Shown piece by piece: positions 26,467 to 34,593 of a stretch of 64,000 bases of DNA. Within the stretch, counting starts at the first letter, position 1. Every line of letters begins with the position of its first letter. The stretch comes from Solirubrobacter sp963724195 (lineage in GTDB: Bacteria > Actinomycetota > Thermoleophilia > Solirubrobacterales > Solirubrobacteraceae), in contig CAVRTQ010000009.1 of NCBI GenBank assembly GCA_963724195.1, forward strand, positions 12,454 through 76,453, written 5' to 3'. Both the position numbers and the translations under genes were made by a program. The notes beneath the pieces were generated by a model. The model made no database searches. It was given only the letters and a program-made list of their open reading frames with translations, and had not been told where the DNA came from.

Positions 26467-27470
26467 TCAGCCCGCCTCTCCGGAGATGGCGCCCTGCAGG
26501 TTGCGGCCCGTGTCCTCGGCGTACTCCTGGGCGGCGATCAGCGCCGCGCCCAGCACACCCGCGCGCGGACCGTGCCGCGCGATCCGGATCGTCGTGTTCA
26601 GGCCCAGGCCGGGCACGACGTGGCGGAACGCGGCGTCCTTGGCCGGCTCGAGCAGCAGCGATCCCGTCCGCGAGACACCGCCGCCCAGCACGACCTCCAG
26701 CGGGTCGAAGGTGTTGATGGCGTTCGCGATCCCGATCCCGATCCGCTCGCCGAGCACGCGCAGACACCACAGACAGGCGTCGTCGCCGGCTTCGGCGCCG
26801 GCGGCCACGTCGTGCCCGTCCACGTTGCCCTTCTTGGCCGTGATCTTCCCGAGGTAGGAGTCCGGGTACTGGATCCGCCGCGTAGTCGGCCAGCCGGTCC
26901 AGCGCGCGTCCCGAGGCCAGCGTCTCCAGCGACCCCCGCTGCGGGAACGGGTCGCCGGGCACGTGGTTGCCGAACTGCACGTCGCGCCCGATGATCGTGT
27001 GCCCGACCTCGGCGGCGCTGCGTCGTCGCCCCGCGGTAGAGCTTGCCGTTCAGCACCCAGCCGCCACCCACACCCGTGCCGATCGTGAGCATCACCAGCG
27101 AGTCGACGACGATCTTGCCGTCGTGGAACGCCTCGGCCAGGGCCGCGCAGCCCGCGTCGTTCTCGACGTAGACCGGCACGCCGATGCGGTCGGTCAGCAT
27201 CGACCGCAGCGGGAGATCGTGGAGCGGGATGTTGACCGAGGCGAGGATCTTGCCGGTCTTGAACTCGATGATCGACGGCATGCCGATGCCGATCCCGCGC
27301 GTCTCGGGCGTGACCGCCTGTTCGATCGCGACCGCGATCTGCTCGACCAGCGCCTCCTGGGACGCCTGGTTGGTCGGGGTGATCACCGGGTCCGACAACA
27401 CGCCGCCCTCGAGCACGGAGACCGCGATCTTGGTCCCCCCGACATCCACTCCGATGAACTGATCGCTCAC
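26467..27470 (-). CDS. glk: ROK family glucokinase, frameshifted
   Basis: Sugar kinase of about 330 residues, probably ATP-dependent glucokinase feeding glucose 6-phosphate to the genes beside it. Seen: VDVGGTKIAVSVLEGG (phosphate-binding loop), IGIGMPSIIEFKTG, VENDAGCAALAE with catalytic Asp, and TIGTGVGGGWVLNG; later VVLGGGVSRTG. Frame changes near 27025 and 26880. The usual ROK zinc motif CxCGxxGCxE is replaced by FGNHVPGDPFPQRGSLET, so the cysteines are missing; this may be a lineage variant. GTG start overlaps the pgl stop (GTGA). Confidence 0.85.
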
Positions 27471-28153
27471 ACGAGCTCCTTGGCCGCAGCCGGATCCAGT
27501 ACGACGAGCAGCTCCCCCGCGCCCGGACGCACGAACGCCGCGGGTGAGCTGGTATCGGGTGTAGCACCGAAGGCGCGGGCGACGGCCTGCGCCTTGTCGG
27601 CTCCCGTTACGAGAAAGACCGTCAAACGGCCACTGTTCAAGGCCGGCAGCGTCAGCGACACGCGCGGCACCTGCGGTTCCATGCCCGCGAGCTCGACACC
27701 GGTGACCAGCCGCGACCGTTCATCCAGCTCAGGCTTACCGGGAAACAGCGAAGCGCAATGGGCATCCGGTCCCAACCCGAGCAGGAGCAGGTCCCAGCGC
27801 GGCTCTGAGCCCATCCGCTCGCGCACGGCCGCCTCGTAGGACGCGCTGCCGGCATCCGCCCCGAGCTCGCCCTCGATCCGCATCACGGTCGGGCGCACCC
27901 CGCGGTCCAGCCGCCCCAGCAGCGCCTCGTTCGCCATCCGGAAATTCGAGAGCCCGCTCTCGGGCGGTACGCAGCGCTCGTCGCTGAACCACACGGTCGC
28001 GTTGCTCCAGTCCGCGCCCGCGCGGGACGCGATCTCGTACGCCAGCTTGGGCGTGGACCCGCCCGTGAGCACGACGTCACCCCCCGCGGATGCGGCGTCA
28101 ACCAACATCCCGGCGACCACCTCCGCCGGGTTCTCCTCCACTCGGATCTCCAC
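27467..28153 (-). CDS. pgl: 6-phosphogluconolactonase
   Basis: 228-residue DevB/Pgl-type enzyme hydrolysing 6-phosphogluconolactone. Seen: VVLTGGSTPKLAYE (phosphate site), VWFSDERCVPPESGLSNFRMANE, LLLLGLGPDAHCASLFPG with conserved GPD/H motif, and PRVSLTLPALNSGR. GTG at 28153 overlaps the opcA stop (TAGTG), giving a 1-base overlap; the frame is open further upstream but overlaps opcA. Position directly after zwf and opcA matches actinobacterial order. Confidence 0.93.
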   Translation of the reverse strand: MEIRVEENPAEVVAGMLVDAASAGGDVVLTGGSTPKLAYEIASRAGADWSNATVWFSDERCVPPESGLSNFRMANEALLGRLDRGVRPTVMRIEGELGADAGSASYEAAVRERMGSEPRWDLLLLGLGPDAHCASLFPGKPELDERSRLVTGVELAGMEPQVPRVSLTLPALNSGRLTVFLVTGADKAQAVARAFGATPDTSSPAAFVRPGAGELLVVLDPAAAKELV

Positions 28154-29202
28154 TACACCACCATCGCCTCGGCCGATTTCAAGGCCGGACGATAGGTGGG
28201 ATCGCGCAGCAGTGCTTGGCGGACACCCTCGCCGAGGATTCCGCCCTCGCCGCGAGAGGCGCCCATGACGGTCCACGCGCGCTCCGTTCCGTCGCGGTCA
28301 CGCCGCATCGCGCGCAGCCCGCCGGGGGAGCGATCGAGCGAGACCGCCTGCCCGGAAGCGAGCTCGATCGTCACGCCCGCGAGCCCGGGCGAGCTCATGT
28401 CCACGGGCTGCAGGGTGAGCTTGATGTCCTGCCGGCGCGTGTGCGCGGAGCCCGTCCAGCGCCCCCGGCCCTGCGTGACCGCTCCCGGGTCCCACCCCAG
28501 GCGGGAGGCGAGCCAGCCGCAGAACAGCAGCCCGGACGCGAGCGAGTCCTCGCGGTGGCGGACGTGCACGGCGCTGATCGCCTTCAGGTCCGGCCGCCGG
28601 CGCGGCGAGTCGAACGCCGCCGCGATCCGCTCCCGCCACGGCGTGGAGCGCAGCCAGGCGAGATCCACCACGTACGTGTCGTTCGTGAGGCTGTCGGCGC
28701 GCAGCAGCGCCCGCTCGACGTCCTGCTCGTCCTGGGAGTCGATCAGCACGATCTGGGCGAGCGAACGCAGCTCGTCGACCGCCTCGGGGAAGCCGTGCGG
28801 GGACCACACCATCGTCGCCAGGTCGGTGACCACGAGCGGGTCGATGATCGTGTCGAGCTTCTTCAGGTGCTTCTCGCCGACGAGCAGCGACACCCGTTCC
28901 CGCCCGACCGAGATCGCGCCCGCCTTCGGGGCGTCGACCGTGCCCACGCGGACACTCGCCGCGAGCCGCTGCCGGCCCGGTTCGACGTTGACGAAGATCA
29001 GCCGCGAGGGATGGAAGCGCCCGACGCGCTGGAGCCGGTTCTCGATCTCGCCCCGGAACTCGCGGTCGGCGATCACGACCATGTTCATGACGCGCGCCGG
29101 AACGTAGGCGCGCTCCTCTTTGTGGCGCTGGGCGAACATGTTCCGCAACGCGGCCTCGATGCGCCCCGGGGTGGTGTCGTCCTCGCGCCAGAGGTCTTCC
29201 AT
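28153..29202 (-). CDS. opcA: Glucose-6-phosphate dehydrogenase assembly protein OpcA
   Basis: 349-residue OpcA, required for active glucose-6-phosphate dehydrogenase in cyanobacteria and Actinobacteria and a redox-linked allosteric partner. Seen: ARVMNMVVIADREF, FHPSRLIFVNVEPG, ERVSLLVGEKHLKKLDTIIDPLVVTDLATMVWSPHGFPEAVDEL in parts, and VHVRHREDSLASGLLFCGWLASRLGW. Single frame. Starts 4 bp after the zwf stop. Confidence 0.95.
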   Translation of the reverse strand: MEDLWREDDTTPGRIEAALRNMFAQRHKEERAYVPARVMNMVVIADREFRGEIENRLQRVGRFHPSRLIFVNVEPGRQRLAASVRVGTVDAPKAGAISVGRERVSLLVGEKHLKKLDTIIDPLVVTDLATMVWSPHGFPEAVDELRSLAQIVLIDSQDEQDVERALLRADSLTNDTYVVDLAWLRSTPWRERIAAAFDSPRRRPDLKAISAVHVRHREDSLASGLLFCGWLASRLGWDPGAVTQGRGRWTGSAHTRRQDIKLTLQPVDMSSPGLAGVTIELASGQAVSLDRSPGGLRAMRRDRDGTERAWTVMGASRGEGGILGEGVRQALLRDPTYRPALKSAEAMVV

Positions 29203-29205
29203 GAG

Positions 29206-30751
29206 CTAGAGCCCCCGCCAGCGATGCGGGTGCGATCAGCTCGTCGGCGGCGGCCGGCCCGGCCGTGCCCGACTCATAGGTGTGCAGGGGCTCGTCGTCA
29301 GCGGCCCACGCCTTCAGGATCGGGTCGATGATCGACCACTGCGCGATCACCTCGTCGTTGCGGGTGAAGAGCGTGGCCTCGCCGCGCATGGCGTCGAGAA
29401 TGAGCCGCTCGTACGCCTCCGGCGACTGCGACATGAACGCGGAGCCGTACAGGAACTCCATGTTCACCGGCCGGATCCGCATGCTCGAACCGGGGATCTT
29501 CGCCCCCAGCGACAGCGACACGCCCTCGTTGGGCTGCATCGTCAGCACGAGCTGATTCGGCTTCACGCCGACGGACCCGTGCGACTGGAACGCCAGGTGC
29601 GGGACCGGCTTGAGCTGGACCGCGATCTCGGTGACCTTGCGCGTGAGCCGCTTGCCCGTGCGCAGGTAGATCGGGACGCCGGCCCAGCGCCAGTTGTGGA
29701 CCTCGAGCTTCAGCGCCGCGTACGTCTCCGTGCGCGAGTCGTCGGGCACGCCGTCCTCGTCGAGGTAGCTGCCGACATCCTCGCCACCCTCGGTGCCCGC
29801 CGCGTACTGCGCCCGCACGGTGCACTGGCGCACCTCCTCGGGCGTCGGCGGCGTGATCGCCTGCAGCACCTTGACCTTCTCGTCGCGGACCTTGTCGGCC
29901 TCGAACGACGCGGGTGGCTCCATGCACACGAGCGTGAGCAGCTGCAGCATGTGGTTCTGCACCAGGTCGCGCATCGCGCCCGCCTGGTCGTAGTAGCCCG
30001 CGCGCGTCCCGATGCCGATGTCCTCGGCCGCGGTGATCTGGATGTTCTCGATGTAGTTGCGGTTCCAGACCGGCTCGAACATGAAGTTCGCGAACCGGAA
30101 CGCCATCACGTTCTGGACCGTCTCTTTGCCCAGGTAGTGATCGATGCGGTAGACCTGCTGCTCGCGGAAGACGTGCTCGACCACCCGCTGCAGCTCCTGC
30201 GCGGACTCCAGGTCGGTGCCGAACGGCTTCTCGATGATGCAGCGGACGTCGACGTCGGCGTCGTAGTTGAGGTCGGAGTCCTTGAGCGCCTGCACGATGA
30301 CGGGGAAGTACTCGGGCGCGGTGGAGAGGTAGAAGGCGCGGTTGAGCTTGCCGCCGCCCTCCTCGTCGAGCTGCTCGATGACCTGCTTGAGCTTGGCGTA
30401 CCCCGGCGTGTCGTCGAACGAGAGCCCGACGTAGCGCGCCCGGCCGAGCAGGCCTTCGAGCACGGTCGGGTCGGTCTCCCGGCGCGAGTACTTGACGATC
30501 GCGTCCCGCATGACCTCGCGGAACTCCTCGTCGGGCATCTCGCGGCGCGAGATCCCGATCAGGTTGAAGCGCTCCGGCAGCGCGCCCTCGTGGGCGAGGT
30601 TGTAGAGCGCGGGCAGCAGCTTGCGGTGGGCGAGGTCGCCGGTGGCGCCGAAGATCGTCAGCGTCGTCGCCGGGACGGGCAGGCGCTCGAGGCCCTCGAT
30701 CAGCGGGTTCTCGCCGAGGGCCTGCGGGTCAGGCTTGACGTCCACCGCCAT
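29206..30751 (-). CDS. zwf: Glucose-6-phosphate dehydrogenase
   Basis: About 515-residue NAD(P)-dependent enzyme for the first oxidative step. Seen: IFGATGDLAHRKLLPALYNL (dinucleotide site), IIEKPFGTDLESAQ, the active-site RIDHYLGKETVQN (about 200-212), and LRTGKRLTRKVTEIAVQLK. Near 29235 the frame changes; the family C-terminus HPHRWRGL then ends at the TAG at 29206-29208, four bases before opcA. Without that correction the reading runs over opcA. The start is two bases after the gnd stop. Confidence 0.95.
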
Positions 30752-30752
30752 C

Positions 30753-31665
30753 TCAGGTCTCCTCGACCTTCTTCACCGCGTGGCCGCCGAACTGGTTGCG
30801 GAGCGCGGCGAGGACGCGGGCCGCGTAGTCGCCCTCCTTGCGGGAGTAGAAGCGGGCGTAGAGGCTCGCGGCGAGCGCGGGGGTCGGGACGGCCATCTCG
30901 ATGCCGTCGTTCATCATCCAGCGGCCCTCGCCGGAGTCGTCGACGTAGCCCTGCAGGTTGCGCAGGTCGTTGCCCTCCTGCTCGAACGCGAGCTCGGCCA
31001 GCTCACACAGCCACGAGCGCACGACCGAGCCGCGGTTCCAGAGGCCCGCGACCTCCTTGAGCTCGATCGGGAACGGCGACTGGTGCATCAGGTCGAAGCC
31101 TTCGGCGTAGGCCTGCATCATCCCGTACTCCACGCCGTTGTGGACCATCTTCACGAAGTGCCCGGCGCCCGCGGCGCCGAAGTGGCGCCAGCCGTCGGGC
31201 GGGGCCAGCACGTCGAGGATCGGGGCTGAGCTGGGCGATCGACTCGTCGGGCCCGCCGGCCATCATGCAGTAGCCGACGTCGAGGCCCCAGACGCCGCCG
31301 GAGGTGCCGACGTCGGCGTACTTGATGCCCTTGGGCTCGAGCTCCTTCGCGCGGCGCTGGTCGTCGTGCCAGTTCGTGTTGCCGCCGTCGACGATCGTGT
31401 CGCCCTCGTCCAGCAGCTCGGTGAGCGCCGTGATCGTGTCCTCGGTGATCTTGCCGGACGGCACCATCAGCCACACGAGGCGCGGCTGCTCCAGCTTGGA
31501 GACCAGCTCCTCGAGCGACGCGGCGCCCACGGCCCCGTGGCCCTCGGCGGTGGCGACGGCGTCCGGGTTCGGGTCGAAGGCGACGACCTCATGGTCTGAG
31601 TCGCGCTCGATCCGATGGACCATGTTGCCGCCCATCTTGCCGAGGCCGACGAATCCGATCTGCAT
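30753..31665 (-). CDS. gnd: 6-phosphogluconate dehydrogenase (decarboxylating), short GndA type, frameshifted
   Basis: About 304-residue form of the third oxidative-branch enzyme. Seen: Rossmann FVGLGKMGGNMV, VDGGNTNWHDDQRRA, YADVGTSGGVWGLDVGYCMM, then, after a frame change near 31228, GAGHFVKMVHNGVEYGMMQ with the catalytic Lys and His, and MAVPTPALAASLYARF. Short Gnd proteins are usual in Actinobacteria and use NAD or NADP. It is three bases from the pgi stop. Confidence 0.93.
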
Positions 31666-31667
31666 AG

Positions 31668-33221
31668 CTAGAGCTGCTCCTTGAGGTCCTTGACGTCGAT
31701 GCGCACGGCCGGCAGGCCGTGGTTGCGAAGCGTCTCGAGGTCGCCGTCCGCCTGCGCGCGGATCAGCGTCCCGAACGTGAATTGCTCCCCGGGGATCTCG
31801 AGGTCCTGCTGGGGCTCGTCGATGATCTGCAGGAACCGCCCCGTCTTGGGGCCGCCCTTGTGGAACTGCCCCGTCGAGTGCAGGAACCGCGGGCCGTAGC
31901 CCCAGGTCGTGGCGACGTGGTGTTCGGCGATGAGCTTCTCGCGCAGGCGGGCGACGGCCGCTTCGGTCTCGCTCGAGTACGGCAGGTAGCCCATGATCGC
32001 GAAGTACGCGGGTGGTTCGAGGCCCTCGGTCAGCTCGCCCAGGCTTCCCGCTTGGAGGCCGCTCGAACCCTCCTTGAGCACCCGGTTCGTGTTGTCCTTG
32101 GCCTCTTGCACGTTGGGCTGGTCGAACGGGTTGATCTCCAGCACCCAGCCGGCGACGGCCACGGCGAACTCGCTCAGGTAGAAGATCCGGCCCAGGTCGG
32201 TCGGGCCGAGCGCGCGGATGGTGATGACGGGGTGGCCGGCGTCCTTGAGGGCGCGCAGCTTGCTCGCGTTGCCGCCGTCGCCCCGCGCGACGTGCAGGAA
32301 GACGCGGTCGTCGCCGTAGGCTTCGGGTCCGAGCAGCGGCTCGTCCGCGATCGGCAGGATGCCGCGGCCGTGCTTGCCGGTGGACTCGGCGACGAGCTGC
32401 TCGGCCCAGACGCCGTAGGAGCTCAGCGGGTCGTCGGCGACGAACGTGAGCTTGTCGCGGCCGGCCTTGGCCAGCTCGCCGAGCGCGACGCCGAGCCACA
32501 GGCCGGCGTTGCCCTGCTCGCCCTGGCACTCCTCCTGGGCCCCGATCGCGCCCTCGAGGACGGCGGCGACGTCGTACCCCGCCACCACGGCCGGGACGAG
32601 GCCGAACGCGCTCAGCGCGCTGTAGCGGCCGCCGATGTCCGGGTCGCCGTAGAACGTGCGGCGGAAGCCCTGCTGGTTCGCGAGCTTTTCCAGGCTCGTG
32701 CCGGGGTCGGTGACGGCGACGAAGTGGGTGCCGTCGACGTGGGCGCTGAACGCCTTGTACATCGACATCGGCTCGATCGTCCCGCCCGACTTGCTCGACA
32801 CGATCGCGACCGTCTTGCTCAGGTCGAGCTTGTCGAGGTACTTCTGGACCTCTTCGGGATGCGTCGAGTCCAGCACGTGGAGCGTGAGGCCGGCGTCGGC
32901 CTGCCCGAAGGAGAGCCGGAACACCTCGGGGGCAAGGCTCGATCCACCCATGCCGAGCACGATGGCGTCGGTGTAGCCCTCGTTGAGGAGCTCGTCTCTG
33001 AGGCCCTCGTACTCCGGGAGCTGCTCCTTCGAGCGCTCCGCGATGTCCAGCCAGCCGAGCCGGTTCGTGACCTCCGGCGTGCCCTCAGGTGCCCACAGGG
33101 TCCCGTCTTTGCGCCAGATACGGCCGACCACATCCTCGTCGGCGGCGCGACGCAGGCGGGTCTGCACGGCGTCGGCGTAGCGCTCGGGGACGTCGGCCTC
33201 GATCGTCGTGACGTCACTCAT
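31668..33221 (-). CDS. pgi: Glucose-6-phosphate isomerase (Tal-Pgi-fusion type without the transaldolase part)
   Basis: 517-residue isomerase linking fructose 6-phosphate and glucose 6-phosphate. Seen: DAIVLGMGGSSLAPEV, VSSKSGGTIEPMSM (phosphate site), DPDIGGRYSALSAFGLVPA, GVWAEQLVAEST, and NPFDQPNVQEAK. The N-terminus (ADEDVVGRIWRKDGTLW) resembles the linker and PGI half of bifunctional transaldolase/PGI proteins, but the transaldolase half is absent. ATG has AAGGAA upstream. GGACGCTAGCG at 33262-33272, about 40 bp ahead, recurs before tkt. Confidence 0.92.
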   Translation of the reverse strand: MSDVTTIEADVPERYADAVQTRLRRAADEDVVGRIWRKDGTLWAPEGTPEVTNRLGWLDIAERSKEQLPEYEGLRDELLNEGYTDAIVLGMGGSSLAPEVFRLSFGQADAGLTLHVLDSTHPEEVQKYLDKLDLSKTVAIVSSKSGGTIEPMSMYKAFSAHVDGTHFVAVTDPGTSLEKLANQQGFRRTFYGDPDIGGRYSALSAFGLVPAVVAGYDVAAVLEGAIGAQEECQGEQGNAGLWLGVALGELAKAGRDKLTFVADDPLSSYGVWAEQLVAESTGKHGRGILPIADEPLLGPEAYGDDRVFLHVARGDGGNASKLRALKDAGHPVITIRALGPTDLGRIFYLSEFAVAVAGWVLEINPFDQPNVQEAKDNTNRVLKEGSSGLQAGSLGELTEGLEPPAYFAIMGYLPYSSETEAAVARLREKLIAEHHVATTWGYGPRFLHSTGQFHKGGPKTGRFLQIIDEPQQDLEIPGEQFTFGTLIRAQADGDLETLRNHGLPAVRIDVKDLKEQL

Positions 33222-33317
33222 AGCTCTATTCCTTCCCGTGGCGGCTCCAGGACGTGCGCTTGGACGCTAGCGAACGGGCGCACTGCAGGATGTGTCCCTC
33301 CGGCCGATCACAAGGAC

Positions 33318-33950
33318 ATGACCCTCGTGCCCTCCGCCGAAGCGCAGCTCCTCGAGGTCCGCCGATCGGCCGACCGCATGCTCAGCGTCCTCCTGCTGTT
33401 CCACGTCCCGGCCGCCCTCGGCCTCGCCGCGCTCCACGGCACCTGGATCGCCGCGGTGCTCGTCGCGGGTGTGGTCTCCGGCGCGCGTAGCTGCGCGCAG
33501 GCAGAGCGGCCGTGGCTGCGCGGTCGTCGCAGACGAGGTGCGCAGTCTGGTCGAGCGGTCCGTGGAATCCGCGCGCTCGACCAGCTGAGAGCTCGCCGCT
33601 CGCGCGTCGCGGCGATCGCCGAGGCCGCCGAGCGCGCGCAGCTCGGCGCTGGCTTCCGCCCGAGCGCGTGATCTGCGGTCAGCTCGGACGCCGCGCGGTG
33701 CCCGCGTTGCGACGGCATCGGCCAGGTCGCGACGCTCGCGACGATCCGTCGACGGCTCTGGATCTCCGCACGTCCGGCGAGGTCTGCGTCCTTGACTCCG
33801 AGCGCCTCCGAGGAGATCGCCGGCGCCGTGAACATTCGCCACGGTCACCGAGCAGCAGGCCCGCTGGTCCTGGAGGCCGGCAGGCCGCCGGTGAGGCCGC
33901 TTCCGCCGTCGAGCGCGCCCGCGACGCCGCTCCGCCGCCGCCGAGCGCCG
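33318..33950 (+). pseudogene. Decayed methyl-accepting chemotaxis protein
   Basis: ATG at 33318 with AAGGA opens a chemoreceptor-like N-terminus (SADRMLSVLLLFHVPAALGL, membrane helices). It jumps, after only about 60 residues, into the receptor signalling tip in another frame (GRGCAVVADEVRSLVERS, 33502-33588, ending in a stop). Further fragments follow in order: ASEEIAGAVN (about 33801-33830), ATVTEQQA, and AGEAASAVERARDAA. Helices, HAMP and about half of the signalling domain are missing. Unlike the single-base frame errors elsewhere, this is real decay with internal deletion. From 33951 to 34260 I recognise nothing. Confidence 0.7.
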
Positions 33951-34264
33951 CGGCTCGACCAGCGGTCGTCGGACCTCGGCCGCGCCGACGCTCGGTTTGG
34001 CCGCCGACGCCTCCGCACCGAGGTCTCGGTCCGCCGGTCGCCCGTCCCCGGCGAATCGGCAACGCGAGCCCGCCCGCAGTCGCCGACCGTCAGCGTCATC
34101 ACGGCGCTCCGACGAGGCCGCCCAGTACGCCGAGCACCGCGGGGCGGGTCAGCGTGTCGTCGCGATCCTCGTCCGCGGCGCGGTGCCCCTCCACCCGCAG
34201 ACCGCTGCGACGTTCAGTTCGGCCGCCGCCCGCGCGGGTCCACAGCCACGCGAGTGAACCGACT

Positions 34265-34544
34265 TTCACAACCGCCAAGCGGTTGTGAACGTCGCACGAC
34301 TCGCGCGTACGCGGAGTCGCCCGCGCGAGATTGCCGCTCGCTCGCCACGCGAACCTCGACTAGTCGGCTCTGGCACGACAAACTCGCGGTTCGCGTGGCA
34401 CACGGGCCTTCGAGCCGCGCACGCCCGCGCCCGGGCGCACCCGGTGCAACCGGCTCACCCGCACAAGAGCGCACCGGCCGCGGCGGGTCAAGCAACTCGT
34501 ATGCGAAGCACGAGTTGCTTGACGCGCCGCCCGACGGTGTGCTC
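34265..34544 (+). repeat. Hairpin-rich mosaic repeat, copy B (next to tkt 3' end)
   Basis: A run of perfect hairpins: TTCACAACCGC-CAA-GCGGTTGTGAA (34265-34289), CCACGCGAACC / GGTTCGCGTGG (34345-34355 and 34388-34398), and a 13-14-bp stem GTCAAGCAACTCGT / ACGAGTTGCTTGAC (34487-34523). Segment 34423-34544 matches 51861-51982 at 114 of 122 positions; the first 59 bases are identical and most differences fall in the hairpin arms. The gap lies between the 3' ends of the decayed receptor (+) and tkt (-). Confidence 0.8.
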
Positions 34545-34593
34545 CCGGACGTTGCCCACCCCCGCGAGTTGCGCGGAGCGCCACCCCGAACGC

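Noticed and set aside
33950..34260. Several Arg/Pro/Ala-rich open frames between the decayed receptor and repeat B
   Set aside because: No family motif, no ribosome site, and low-complexity composition. I treat the stretch as non-coding or fully decayed.
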